In this document: positions 52,846 to 62,790 of the stretch, in pieces
How the letters are laid out: each line of letters opens with the position of its first letter
Numbering within the stretch: the stretch's first letter is position 1
From: Guptibacillus hwajinpoensis
GTDB lineage: Bacteria; Bacillota; Bacilli; Bacillales; Bacillaceae_O
Reading direction: 5' to 3'
Assembly: GCA_016841765.1 (NCBI GenBank)
Contig: JAENYN010000006.1
Coordinates: forward strand, 53,144-117,143
DNA: 64,000 nucleotides
Made by a program: the position numbers and the translations under genes
Notes under the pieces: model-generated
The model's database searches: none
Seen by the model: only the letters and a program-made list of their open reading frames with translations
What the model was told of the DNA's origin: nothing

Positions 52846-54558
52846 TTATTGGTTTTTACCAGAAATATATGTCCACTTGAAGCTGTAGTCACCGCCGAAT
52901 GGGTGCTTCACCCAATTCTTGACGTAAGGCTTCATCAGGTGAGCACGACCTGCCTGATACATCGGAGCGATTGCTGCATCTTCTTCAAGCAGGGTTTTTT
53001 CTGCTTTCTGAAGCTTATCCCAGCGTGCTTCCAGATCGGAAAGGTCTGTTTTAGCTTCTTTTACAAGCTTGTCATATTCATCGTTTGAATATGCCATTTG
53101 GTTGTGTGCTCCATCTGTCACGAACATATCGATGAAAGTCATCGGATCCTGATAGTCAGGGCCCCAGCCGGCAAATGAGAAGTCATAGTTACCTTTAGTT
53201 TCAAGGTCAAGCTTCTGCTTGAACGGCTGAGCTTTGATAGAAACAGTCAAACCTGGAAGGTTTTTCTCAAGCTGGTTCTTCAAGTATTCGCCAACCTTTT
53301 TGGAGTTATCACTGTCATAGTTAAGAAGTTCCAATTTCACACTATCTTTACCTAGTGCTTCAAGTCCCTTTTCCCAATGTTCCTTTGCTTTTGCAGCATC
53401 ATGGGAAAGCATGTTGCCGTTTTCAGCGCGGAAGTCTTCGCCGTCAGGACCGGAAACGAAATCTTTCGGTACAAGGAAGTCCGCAGGAATTGAACCGTTA
53501 TTTAAGATAACGTCTGTCAAACCTTTTTTATCCCAGCCCATGTTGATCGCCTTGCGGATATCAACGTTGGCAAGCGCTTCGTTCTTCTGGTTCAAGCGCA
53601 GGAAGTAAACAGCAGCGTCAGGTGTCTTAACAAAATCTTCAGTGTCTTTATACTGGTCAACATATTCTGCACTAAGGGCTGCACGGTCAGTTTTTCCCGT
53701 TTCAAACAGGTTGACTGCTGTAGCAGTGTCCTTGATTACGTTTACGTTGATTTCATCAAGCTTTACAGTTTCTTTATCCCAGTACTGGTCGTTCTTTTCA
53801 TACTTCCAGTTCTGTTCATGGTTCCACTCGGAAAGGACGAAAGGACCGTTGTAAATCATTGTGTCAGCTTCAAGAGCATAGTTCTTGCCCTGTTCTTCAA
53901 CATAATCCTTCTTAAGCGGCATGAATGTGCCGAAAGAAGTCAAACCGACGAAGTAAGGGACATCGTTTTCAAGCTCAACTTCAAGAGTTGTGTCGTCTAC
54001 AGCTTTTACACCCAACTCGTCGACTTTGCCGTACATATCGCTTTCTTCATCCATGATATTGTTGGCATTTTTCAAGTCGCCCATGATGTATGCATATTCA
54101 GCAAGAGTATCAGGGCTGAGCGCACGCTTCCATGCATATTCGAAGTCCTGAGCGGTTACTTGTGAACCGTCGCTCCACTTCGCATTTTCGTTAAGTGTGA
54201 AGGTGTATTTTGTTCCTTCTTTTTTGTAATCTTTAGCTACGCCTGGTACCGGTTTGTTGTCCGGGCCAAGGCGGTAAAGCCCTTCAAATACGTTGTTCAT
54301 TACAATGAATGAAACCTGGTCAGTTGCAGTGATTGGATCCATTGAAGGGATTTCGGCACTATCAAGCAGATTAAGGACCTGCTCTTCATCCGGTTTCGCT
54401 TCGCCGCCGTCTCCTTCACCGCCTGATGCGTTTTCTGATGATTCATTTCCGTTTCCTTCGTTCTCGTTGTTTGCTCCTTCATTGCCGCCTCCGCAAGCTG
54501 CTAAGAACATGCTGAGCGCCAGAACAAGCACGAAGAAAATTGACAGCTTTTTCTTCAT
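52846..54558 (-). CDS. oppA: Oligopeptide-binding lipoprotein OppA
   Basis: A 570-residue extracellular lipoprotein of SBP family 5. The signal peptide ends at the lipobox LAAC (Cys about 22), followed by an Asn/Gly/Glu-rich linker. The domain begins QVLNLLDSAEIPSMDPITATD, and the family signature YTFTLNENAKWSDGSQVTAQDFEYAWKRAL lies near residue 125. It captures peptides for OppBCDF, which in Bacillus also import signalling peptides. GGGGAGG precedes the ATG. Confidence 0.95.
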   Translation of the reverse strand: MKKKLSIFFVLVLALSMFLAACGGGNEGANNENEGNGNESSENASGGEGDGGEAKPDEEQVLNLLDSAEIPSMDPITATDQVSFIVMNNVFEGLYRLGPDNKPVPGVAKDYKKEGTKYTFTLNENAKWSDGSQVTAQDFEYAWKRALSPDTLAEYAYIMGDLKNANNIMDEESDMYGKVDELGVKAVDDTTLEVELENDVPYFVGLTSFGTFMPLKKDYVEEQGKNYALEADTMIYNGPFVLSEWNHEQNWKYEKNDQYWDKETVKLDEINVNVIKDTATAVNLFETGKTDRAALSAEYVDQYKDTEDFVKTPDAAVYFLRLNQKNEALANVDIRKAINMGWDKKGLTDVILNNGSIPADFLVPKDFVSGPDGEDFRAENGNMLSHDAAKAKEHWEKGLEALGKDSVKLELLNYDSDNSKKVGEYLKNQLEKNLPGLTVSIKAQPFKQKLDLETKGNYDFSFAGWGPDYQDPMTFIDMFVTDGAHNQMAYSNDEYDKLVKEAKTDLSDLEARWDKLQKAEKTLLEEDAAIAPMYQAGRAHLMKPYVKNWVKHPFGGDYSFKWTYISGKNQ

Positions 54559-54613
54559 GTACTGAAGACCTCCCCTTTTTTATATAGGTTTTTGACAGGC
54601 AAATACCGTTGAA

Positions 54614-54648
54614 AATTGTCTGAAGTTTTTGCCTATGGGATTATTATA
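54614..54648 (-). promoter_or_regulatory. Candidate opp promoter -10 and CodY-like box
   Basis: On the minus strand TATAAT (54643-54648) lies 85 bp before the oppA start; no good -35 is seen. Near and downstream of the expected start point, 54614-54628 matches the CodY consensus AATTTTCWGAAAATT at 12 of 15 positions. CodY control of opp operons is established in several Firmicutes; here it is inferred. The remainder of 54559-54965 contains a palindrome (54867) and no gene. Confidence 0.35.
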
Positions 54649-54866
54649 CAAGTATTCTAACAATTTTGCATATACTTTTTTTTAAGATTATTAATAAAGC
54701 CTTGATATTATTACGGTCAGGTAACAGAAAATAGGTATTTAGAACTATACATAAATCCGCTTTCTTTTTCCTTCCCTGGCAAATATTAAATGGGCAATAT
54801 TATATTTATCAATGCTTCAACGTTGTAAAGCGAATTAGCAAAATAGTCCGATTTCCGGACAATCCT

Positions 54867-54882
54867 AATGTACCGGTACATT
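54867..54882. repeat. 16-bp perfect palindrome
   Basis: AATGTACCGGTACATT is an exact palindrome 84 bp before the 54966 gene and upstream of opp on the other side. It resembles a dimeric repressor operator. It is not followed by a T-run. Confidence 0.5.
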
Positions 54883-54965
54883 CGGCAGGGGATGTCTGTA
54901 ATAATTGTTCCGTCTCTACTTTTTCTATATAATTACTTTTATAACTACTTCGTCCTGGAGGTAAC

Positions 54966-55337
54966 ATGAAAACACATTTCCGAGCAGCTTTTTGGCTTGT
55001 GCTGGGGTCTGCAGCGATTGGGATCTTATTATCCTTCCTGTTCAGGGGGCCCTCTTTATCCGTCACGATCGTAAATACGATTTTCATGATTTCACTTCTC
55101 CTTTTAATGGCAGGCGCCTCATTGCTTGTTCTTGAAGGCGGAATGTTCAATGGCATCATAAGGAGCTTCAGAGCTTTCCGCAATAAAAGCTCGAAGGCGA
55201 ACCGCTATGCGGCGGAGTTTGATGATGATGAAGATAAAGATCATAACCCGGCATACAGCTTCCATTTGACGATGCCCTTTTTGATTTCCGGCACATCCCT
55301 TTTTATCCTGATGATTTTGTTTTCTTACTTTGTATAA
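54966..55337 (+). CDS. DUF3899-type membrane protein
   Basis: A 123-residue membrane protein with three predicted helices: WLVLGSAAIGILLSFLF, TIFMISLLLLMAGASLLVLEGG and a C-terminal FLISGTSLFILMILFSYFV. A basic then acidic cytoplasmic loop (residues 66-100, with RNKSSKANRY and DDDEDKDH) lies between helices 2 and 3. The pattern FLLMAGASLLVLEGGMFNGI is typical of DUF3899 proteins. GGAGG lies 5 bases before the ATG. The function is unknown. Confidence 0.7.
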   Translation: MKTHFRAAFWLVLGSAAIGILLSFLFRGPSLSVTIVNTIFMISLLLLMAGASLLVLEGGMFNGIIRSFRAFRNKSSKANRYAAEFDDDEDKDHNPAYSFHLTMPFLISGTSLFILMILFSYFV

Positions 55338-55342
55338 AACAG

Positions 55343-55371
55343 CTTGCATTCCATATACTGTTTGAGTATAA
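55343..55371 (+). promoter_or_regulatory. Sigma-A promoter of trpS
   Basis: TTGCAT (55343-55348) and a perfect TATAAT (55366-55371) are 17 bases apart, immediately upstream of the T-box leader. Confidence 0.85.
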
Positions 55372-55397
55372 TAAACCATAATTTTATATTGGCATGC

Positions 55398-56686
<1,289 letters not shown>

Positions 56687-56868
56687 GCTTTATGATTATT
56701 CCCGTCGAAACAGCAGACTTTTGCCAATGTTCCGACCTGTTCTCAAACCGGATTCATTCTTTTGCAAAACAGATCCGTTCTGCTCTACAACCCTGCTTCA
56801 TGTTGAATCCGCGGCCGTCCTGTTCTATTGCAGTGTGGAGTGCGGCAATCAAAACGACGCTTAACAAA

Positions 56869-56915
56869 AAACAAACAAGAGGAGCACCTTTACCAGGTGC
56901 TCCTCTTGTTTGTTT
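56869..56915. terminator. Bidirectional terminator between trpS and yjbA
   Basis: A 20-bp perfect stem, AAACAAACAAGAGGAGCACC with its complement, and a 7-base loop. T-rich sequence follows in both directions, serving the convergent genes. Confidence 0.93.
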
Positions 56916-56928
56916 TATCTGCTTACAT

Positions 56929-57678
56929 TCAATTTACTTTTTCACGCATTTCCAATTCCCATAGTTGTTCAAAAAACGGCTGTCCTTTTATCATCCGTTC
57001 GCACAAATGTTCATGATGTGTGCTCCAGCCCTTCTTCACTTCGTTATAAAGGCTCTCCCACACTTGCCGGTGTTCCATAGTCTGTGTTTCCCTGTATTTT
57101 GTTGGGTTCCATTCAGTATACCAATAACGAAGCTCAGCGATATTTGTCGTAGAATACAGCTGGTCGAGTGCCATGAATAACAACTGTTTCAGCTGACGCT
57201 CTTTTCTTGTAAGGCCTGTCATCAACGCCGGGTCAGGTGACAGAATATGATGTTCCTTATTTTCCGGTTCCTCAGGTTCAAATCGATAAGGTACAGCCTC
57301 TTTGTCTTCGCTCATTTCATATACAAGCTGTTCCTGTCGGGGGATGAGCCTGCTCTTTCGAATCGGCATGCGGTACCCGAGGGTGTCAACTGCCAAAATC
57401 CGTTCGCCATCTGTAGCAACAAAGCAGTAGTCAAGCTGAATACGCTGATGGTTTTTTCGCACAAAGCTTTTCTGGTAAATTTCATCCAAAAGCTGGTCAG
57501 GGAGTTCGGACAGGGAATTTTCAACATAATGGAATAACGGTGCTTCCAGCACGAGTAACGGTACTTGATCAAGCAGTTCCACACCGTCATCTTTCCGCCA
57601 TTCATGGAAATCACAAACATTGTATCCATTTTCTTCGCCTTCGAACCAATTCACCCATACATCATGGAGATACAACAT
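56929..57678 (-). CDS. yjbA: UPF0736 family protein YjbA
   Basis: A 249-residue cytosolic protein with the YjbA family pattern: [30 protein letters not shown] at the N-terminus, [39 protein letters not shown] and a C-terminal [20 protein letters not shown]. It has no predicted enzymatic motif. Located beside trpS as in B. subtilis. GAGGGG lies upstream of the ATG. Function unknown. Confidence 0.88.
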   Translation of the reverse strand: MLYLHDVWVNWFEGEENGYNVCDFHEWRKDDGVELLDQVPLLVLEAPLFHYVENSLSELPDQLLDEIYQKSFVRKNHQRIQLDYCFVATDGERILAVDTLGYRMPIRKSRLIPRQEQLVYEMSEDKEAVPYRFEPEEPENKEHHILSPDPALMTGLTRKERQLKQLLFMALDQLYSTTNIAELRYWYTEWNPTKYRETQTMEHRQVWESLYNEVKKGWSTHHEHLCERMIKGQPFFEQLWELEMREKVN

Positions 57679-57766
57679 CTTTACCCCTCACTTCATAGCT
57701 ATTTGCAAACAGTATGGTCATCAGGGGTAAAAAATATTCCAATTCTAACAGGAAAATCCATCTCCC

Positions 57767-57970
57767 TTAGTCGAAAGGGCTGTAAATGCTTAAAATGATC
57801 AGCAGCATCCCGGCTCCCAAAAAATACGTTTCCACCTGCTTGCTGATGAAATCCAGGTATTCAAAGAAGCCGTGCCCGGCCGTAAGCAGGTTCAAATAAG
57901 CAATTGCGGTTATGCCCCCGGCTACCGAAAGCCCAAAACCAATCAAGAATAAAAAAAGCCTTACTACCAT
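57767..57970 (-). CDS. Small membrane protein, 67 residues
   Basis: The protein begins MVVRLFLFLIGFGLSVAGGI and has two hydrophobic helices (about residues 4-30 and 47-63) joined by a loop TAGHGFFEYLDFISKQ. Start choice is uncertain: an ATG at 57982 gives four more residues, and GGGGG lies between the two candidates' ribosome-site positions. In B. subtilis the app oligopeptide operon occupies the region between yjaZ and yjbA; here this small gene is found instead. Function unknown. Confidence 0.6.
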   Translation of the reverse strand: MVVRLFLFLIGFGLSVAGGITAIAYLNLLTAGHGFFEYLDFISKQVETYFLGAGMLLIILSIYSPFD

Positions 57971-58122
57971 CGCCTGTCCCATCCCCCGTTTCGTTCCTTT
58001 GTTTCCCGGAGTTTGTACATTATATGAGACAGGCTTCCGCCGTATAACCTGATTGCACCAATCAGGCATGCACAAGGCAGGTTCCGGCATGGATAAACAG
58101 GTTTGATGGATCCTGATTATGT

Positions 58123-58965
58123 TCAATTATCTCGGCTGCTGGAGAAATCCGAGTTTGCCAGGATGGCTTCCGCTGGAGCTGAAATAAGTGTTTCCGTACC
58201 CAGGCTATCTAGTTTTTTATGCCAGCTATCCACGATATGCCAGCCGCAATTGTATCCCAGCCATTTCGGAACCATGCCCCCACCATATAATAGTTTGTCA
58301 TGCGCAGGCTGGAACTTCGTGACCCCCAGCCTGGAGGACAGGTGTTTCTTAAATAACCTCCTCGCCTTGCCGGCTGGATAAATTGATGTCCATATCGCAA
58401 GGCTGCCGGAACTGGTCCTCCTCTCTACAGCTTTTTCTGCAAGTCCCTCCATGATGATCGAATCAAGAAGGGTCATCTCTTTTTCAGGCCGGTTGAGCTT
58501 TTGTGCGCGGCACACGTGATGATACTCATGGGTTAGAAGAGCCTTGAGCTCCTTTTCTTCGATGCCGGGCGGAACAAATAAAAACAGTTTGTCTTCGAAG
58601 GCAAGACCGGCTTTACCGTTAAATGCCTTCATGAGCTGGCGATTGTTCAAATCAGAAGGAAGTATAAAAACCGGTACATCCGGTCCCTCCCATTCTTGCC
58701 GTAACTGTTTGAATTGGCGGACGGCTTTCTCATGAAGCTTATTTTTTTCCGCCCTTGACACAAAACGGGAAGCAGAATTTGAAGGCTGACTGAGTCCCGC
58801 TGACAGCAAATGATTATGGATTTCGAATTCGGGGATCCCTGGAAAAAAATCCTGCAACGGCCGGCAAACCATCTTCTCCTGTTCTTTAAAAAGTGTTTTT
58901 TTATCAGCTGTCTGCTGGCGTTTGGCATATCGCTCAAGCCAGGAAAATGTATCAATGACCGGCAT
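58123..58965 (-). CDS. yjaZ: YjaZ, predicted zinc protease (DUF2268)
   Basis: A 280-residue protein with a DUF2268 (predicted Zn-dependent protease) domain. The HExxH motif is HEYHH in LKALLTHEYHHVCRAQ (about residues 168-172), followed by the conserved LLDSIIMEGLAEKAVE and WLGYNCGWHIVDSW. The start at 58965 (MPVIDTF) is preferred because GGAAG is upstream and it matches the B. subtilis YjaZ N-terminus; the frame opens at 59043. Its substrate is unknown. Neighbour of fabF as in B. subtilis. Confidence 0.85.
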   Translation of the reverse strand: MPVIDTFSWLERYAKRQQTADKKTLFKEQEKMVCRPLQDFFPGIPEFEIHNHLLSAGLSQPSNSASRFVSRAEKNKLHEKAVRQFKQLRQEWEGPDVPVFILPSDLNNRQLMKAFNGKAGLAFEDKLFLFVPPGIEEKELKALLTHEYHHVCRAQKLNRPEKEMTLLDSIIMEGLAEKAVERRTSSGSLAIWTSIYPAGKARRLFKKHLSSRLGVTKFQPAHDKLLYGGGMVPKWLGYNCGWHIVDSWHKKLDSLGTETLISAPAEAILANSDFSSSRDN

Positions 58966-59085
58966 ATACACACTTCCTTTTAGGGTTTTACCGTTTTTTT
59001 TACAATATGCCTGCCAGGATTGGCTTGTGAACGATACCTTCATATTACAAAGCTGTCCAGAACACCGTTTTCACCGGCCCTGTTC

Positions 59086-59337
59086 TTTTATAAAGGCTCT
59101 GTTAAACGCTAGTGTTGATTTCCGTTGCAGGTACTCACTTTCACCATAGGCACAAGTACTCGCTCCGTTCCTGTTGGGCCTTACCTGTCCCGCTAGTCGA
59201 ACAGGACGTTGAATAAGCTTCTTCGAATAAACACCGCTCAAAGAAAATAGGTTTTTATTTTCGAGGAGTCTCACACCTTCCACTCCAATCAACTAGTGTA
59301 AAAAATCACATTGAGCTTTAACACAGTCTTTATAAAA
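59086..59337. mobile_element. MITE-like repeat, copy 2
   Basis: About 252 bp with terminal inverted repeats of about 27 bp: TATAAAGGCTCTGTTAAA at the left and TTTAACACAGTCTTTATA at the right. A TTTTATAAA-type sequence flanks both ends. The interior matches 30755-30990 over GTTGATTTCCGT, TTTCACCATAGGCACAAG, CCTGTCCCGCTAGTC and CACCTTCCACTCCAATCA, with an extra internal segment. No coding capacity. Confidence 0.85.
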
Positions 59338-59616
59338 AACCTTTGGAAATTGCGGCTGATCAGGCGGGATGTTGGACGATCTGGGTGGGGGTTGAAGTGG
59401 TTTTGGCGGTGGGCTTGTATGAACTGCGTCAGGCAACAGTGAAAAATTGAAAAAGTAGTGAGTTCTTGTGATATGGGCCACCTTTTTCTTCGAGAGCGTG
59501 AATGTGTTCGGTTTCTTGCGCGGTTCAGGTGAATTTACACGCCATATAGCTTCAGTTTCATGCTGGATTCAGCCGCTTATTGGCGGAACCGGGTGTCAAG
59601 GCTCGGCAGTGTCCGG

Positions 59617-59757
59617 GTTTCGCGCCATTGGGCCAGAGTTACATGCCATTACACAAGTCATTCACGCGGAACACCTTTCATTTCATGCCATAACCTGCTC
59701 TTTTCCCGCCATTGGCCTGTTTTCGTGCCATTCCCGTCCGCTTTCACGCCAATCCTG
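59617..59757. repeat. 21-bp-period degenerate array, site 3 (GCGCCATT-type)
   Basis: CCATT or a variant occurs at 59625, 59646, 59667 (CGGAA), 59688, 59709, 59728 and 59749. All steps are 21 bases except one of 19. Most units have the form TTTC-x-CGCCATT. It lies between the MITE and the fabF terminator; 58966-59907 contains no supported gene. Confidence 0.7.
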
Positions 59758-59870
59758 CGATCCAGGAGCGTTTGTCACACCGCTTCCAAACTCGTCCCAC
59801 TTGTCATAGCACACTTGCTGCCCATCGTCCGAGAACGCATTCCAAAAGACTTCACTCCTTGTAAAAATAG

Positions 59871-59898
59871 AAAAAGCCCCGGCATTATACCGGGACTT
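59871..59898 (-). terminator. Terminator after fabF
   Basis: AGTCCCGG/CCGGGGCT stem with a 7-base loop, then five T on the minus strand. Confidence 0.8.
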
Positions 59899-59907
59899 TA
59901 CGAATGC

Positions 59908-61149
59908 TTACTCACTATACTTTTTAAAAACAAGGGTGGCGTTATGGCCCCCGAAACCAAGGGAATTGCTTAGCGCAGTCTGAACGGTCTGTTTGCGTGC
60001 TTCATTCGGCACGTAATCAAGGTCGCATTCAGGATCAGGGTTCTCATAATTTATTGTCGGCGGTACGATATCTTCCTGGATTGACTTAATGGAGAAAATC
60101 GCTTCAACCGCTCCTGCTGCACCGAGCAAATGCCCGGTCATCGATTTTGTTGAGCTGACTGCCATTTTATACGCATAGTCGCCAAACACTTCTTTGATAG
60201 CTGCCGTTTCATACTTATCATTGTACGGTGTGCTTGTACCATGAGCGTTCATGTATGAAATTTCTTCAGGCTTCAGGCCGGAATCTGCGATTGCCTGGCG
60301 CATCGCCCGGACTCCTCCCTCGCCGCCTGGTGCAGGTTCGGTAATGTGGTGGGCATCTGCCGTTGAACCGTAGCCCACAATTTCTGCATAAATTTTTGCG
60401 CCGCGCTTTTTTGCCGACTCCAGCGATTCAAGGATCAAGACGCCTGCTCCTTCTCCCATGACGAAACCGTCCCGATTGGCATCAAACGGCCGGCTCGCAG
60501 TGTCCGGATCGGGATTAGTAGATAAAGCCGTCATCCGGCCGAAGCCTGCAAATGCCATATTGGCAAGCGGGGCTTCAGCACCTCCCGTCACCATTACATC
60601 AGCATCGCCGCGCTGAATCACTTTAAAAGCATCTCCGATCGAATTAGTGCCCGTCGCACAGGCCGTTACGGTGCAGGAATTGATTCCTTTTGCTCCGAGA
60701 GCGATGGAAACCTGCCCTGCGGCCATATCAGGAATCATCATCGGCACAAAGAACGGGCTGACACGACGTGCCCCCTTTTTCATAAAGGTCGCATGCTGTT
60801 CTTCCCATGTTTCCATCCCTCCGATTCCCGATCCGATCCAAACGCCGGTCCTCTCGGCAAGTTCACCGGAGATGTCAATGTTGGCATCTTTTACTGCCAT
60901 CAAGGAAGCGGCGAGGGCGAAATGGGTGAAGCGGTCCATTCGCCGCGCACTCTTCCGGTCAATGTAGTCCTCAATATTGAAGTCATTGATTTCTGCAGCC
61001 ACCTTTGAGCTGAACTGCTCTTTGTCAACTCTTGTAAGTTCCCCAATCCCATTAACTCCTTTGACTGCATTTTGCCAGGACGTTTCTGCGTCCAGGCCGA
61101 GCGGTGTAACAGCTCCAAGGCCTGTTACGACAACACGCCTTTTTTCCAT
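59908..61149 (-). CDS. fabF: 3-oxoacyl-ACP synthase II FabF
   Basis: A 413-residue condensing enzyme that elongates acyl-ACP with malonyl-ACP in type II fatty acid synthesis. The nucleophile is Cys164 in [14 protein letters not shown], with His in [14 protein letters not shown] (about 304) and [11 protein letters not shown] (about 341). N-terminus [18 protein letters not shown] is canonical. AGGGG lies upstream of the ATG. Second gene of the fabH-fabF operon under the FapR-type operator at 62162. Confidence 0.97.
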   Translation of the reverse strand: MEKRRVVVTGLGAVTPLGLDAETSWQNAVKGVNGIGELTRVDKEQFSSKVAAEINDFNIEDYIDRKSARRMDRFTHFALAASLMAVKDANIDISGELAERTGVWIGSGIGGMETWEEQHATFMKKGARRVSPFFVPMMIPDMAAGQVSIALGAKGINSCTVTACATGTNSIGDAFKVIQRGDADVMVTGGAEAPLANMAFAGFGRMTALSTNPDPDTASRPFDANRDGFVMGEGAGVLILESLESAKKRGAKIYAEIVGYGSTADAHHITEPAPGGEGGVRAMRQAIADSGLKPEEISYMNAHGTSTPYNDKYETAAIKEVFGDYAYKMAVSSTKSMTGHLLGAAGAVEAIFSIKSIQEDIVPPTINYENPDPECDLDYVPNEARKQTVQTALSNSLGFGGHNATLVFKKYSE

Positions 61150-61191
61150 TGAATCAGCACCCCTTTATCATCAGTTGATAATTTGAATTCA

Positions 61192-62124
61192 TCAGCGGCC
61201 CCAGCGCAGGGCGACAGCCCCCCAGGTCAGGCCTCCGCCAAAGCCGACCATTACGACAAGATCATCATCTTTGATTTTACCATTCTCCAGTTCTTCAATC
61301 ATAGCAATCGGGATGGAAGAAGCCGAAGTATTTCCGTACTTGTCAATCGTTACAGACATTTTTTCAGTTGGAAGTTCAAGGCGCTGCCTTGCCGCCTCCA
61401 TAATTCTTATGTTGGCCTGGTGTGGCACAAGGAAATCGACATCTTCTTTACTCAGGCCTGCTTTTTCAAGAACGTTGACAGCAGATTCACCCATCTGCCT
61501 GACTGCAAATTTGAATACTTCCCGGCCGTTCATGATGATGTATTCATCCTGATATAGATGTTTCGCTCCCGAGCCATCGGAACCAAGCTCAAATGCCAGA
61601 ATGCCGCGGCCATCAGATACAGGCCCGATTACAGCCGCTCCCGCTCCATCTCCGAATAAAACAGCCGTATTCCGGTCGCTCCAGTCGGTGATTTTCGAAA
61701 GCTTTTCCACTCCGATAACGAGGACATTGCGGTACACTCCGCCTTCAATGAACTGTTTGGCTGTTGCCAATCCATACATGAAACCGGCACAAGCCGCACT
61801 GACATCCATCGCAACTGCGTTAACTGCACCAATTCGGTCTTGCACAAGGCAGGCCACAGAAGGGAACGGGTTGTCAGGCGTAACGGTCGCTACCAGAATC
61901 ATATCAATGTCTACAGCTGCCACACCTGCTGATGCGATTGCATCACGTGCTGCCGCTTCTGCCATATCGGATGTATCCGTATTATCATCAGCTATCCGCC
62001 GTTCTTTGATTCCTGTACGGGTCCTCACCCATTCATCTGATGTATCCACAATCTTTTCCAGATCCTCGTTCGTAACAATGCGGGACGGTAAAAACCTCCC
62101 CAATCCCAGTATCCCGGCATTCAT
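61192..62124 (-). CDS. fabH: 3-oxoacyl-ACP synthase III FabH
   Basis: A 310-residue initiating condensing enzyme that joins acyl-CoA to malonyl-ACP; in Bacillus it prefers branched primers. The catalytic triad is Cys112 (SAACAGF), His in [11 protein letters not shown] (about 238) and Asn in [11 protein letters not shown] (about 268). It corresponds to B. subtilis FabHA by synteny with fabF, yjaZ and comZ-med. AAGGAG lies 8 bases before the ATG. Confidence 0.97.
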   Translation of the reverse strand: MNAGILGLGRFLPSRIVTNEDLEKIVDTSDEWVRTRTGIKERRIADDNTDTSDMAEAAARDAIASAGVAAVDIDMILVATVTPDNPFPSVACLVQDRIGAVNAVAMDVSAACAGFMYGLATAKQFIEGGVYRNVLVIGVEKLSKITDWSDRNTAVLFGDGAGAAVIGPVSDGRGILAFELGSDGSGAKHLYQDEYIIMNGREVFKFAVRQMGESAVNVLEKAGLSKEDVDFLVPHQANIRIMEAARQRLELPTEKMSVTIDKYGNTSASSIPIAMIEELENGKIKDDDLVVMVGFGGGLTWGAVALRWGR

Positions 62125-62161
62125 ATAAGCATCTCCTTTTCACAGGTTTATACTATCAATT

Positions 62162-62186
62162 ATTATGACTTGGTACTAATATTATA
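62162..62186 (-). promoter_or_regulatory. FapR-type operator with -10 of fabH-fabF
   Basis: On the minus strand ATTAGTACCAAGTCATAAT (62162-62180) matches the FapR operator pattern (TTAGTACC...GTCxTAAT) found before fabHA in B. subtilis. TATAAT (62181-62186) abuts it, and a TAGACA lies 15 bases further upstream. FapR releases the site when malonyl-CoA rises. Operator match is strong; the promoter spacing is short. Confidence 0.8.
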
Positions 62187-62353
62187 TGATATTTTTTCAT
62201 TTGTCTATATATCCTGTGCAAACCAGGCAGCGCTTTAAGCCATGATTACACATGCGGTTTTTCGGCAGATTGTCCGGGTATACTGAATATAGGCTGGTTT
62301 GCAGATCTCTCTATTCATCGACGGGCGGAAATTGATTAAAGGGGGAAAACCTC

Positions 62354-62515
62354 ATGCACTGGAAAATGTGGCTCATTCCGGCTGCAGTGTTAATCGGGGC
62401 CTTCATAATCGGAAGCTACGGTTTATTTCTGTTAACTGTTATTTTGACTGTGGTTCTCGGAGTGAGTGAATTTTATAACTATAGGCGGAGGAAAAAAACC
62501 GGATCTTCTTCGTGA
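62354..62515 (+). CDS. Small membrane protein, 53 residues, between fabH and comZ
   Basis: The protein MHWKMWLIPAAVLIGAFIIG and on has two hydrophobic segments (residues 5-19 and 22-40) and a basic tail EFYNYRRRKKTGSS. AGGGGG lies 8 bases before the ATG. It is transcribed divergently from fabH and towards comZ. The B. subtilis gene yjzB occupies the same place, so this may be its counterpart; I cannot confirm that from sequence. Its 3' end overlaps the med-comZ terminator. Confidence 0.65.
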   Translation: MHWKMWLIPAAVLIGAFIIGSYGLFLLTVILTVVLGVSEFYNYRRRKKTGSSS

Positions 62516-62525
62516 AGATCCGGTT
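62492..62525 (-). terminator. Terminator of med-comZ
   Basis: AACCGGATCTTC/GAAGATCCGGTT is a 12-bp perfect stem. On the minus strand seven T follow, 40 bp after the comZ stop. The convergent small gene ends inside it. Confidence 0.85.
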
Positions 62526-62565
62526 CTCGCATTTAAATCATTATTGGCTGGAGGTTCAGCCGTGG

Positions 62566-62754
62566 TCACTCGGCTTCTTTTGCATCACGGAAGCCCAATT
62601 CATAGGCTTCGTCCATAACCTTGAGGAGCATTTCAAGCATCGGCTGTAAATCATCCATATTCATTTCAATCCCTTTTTCGTCCATCATTTCTTTGGCGTT
62701 CGGCAAGTATTTCATCGCAATCTGCATGAACATCATGTTGCGTTCCTGACTCAT
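62566..62754 (-). CDS. comZ: ComZ, regulator of the comG operon
   Basis: A 62-residue protein: FMQIAMKYLPNAKEMMDEKGIEM and LQPMLEMLLKVMDEAYELGFRDAKE match B. subtilis ComZ in order and length. ComZ is a negative effector of the late competence operon comG. Its ATG has GGAGG 8 bases upstream, and it follows med by 36 bp, as in B. subtilis. Confidence 0.9.
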   Translation of the reverse strand: MSQERNMMFMQIAMKYLPNAKEMMDEKGIEMNMDDLQPMLEMLLKVMDEAYELGFRDAKEAE

Positions 62755-62790
62755 TGCTCGTCCTCCTTCAACATTTTTCCGGTAACGATA

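Noticed and set aside
60647..62128. Plus-strand frames opposite fabF and fabH
   Set aside because: Antisense shadows of highly conserved genes; no family recognised and no ribosome sites.
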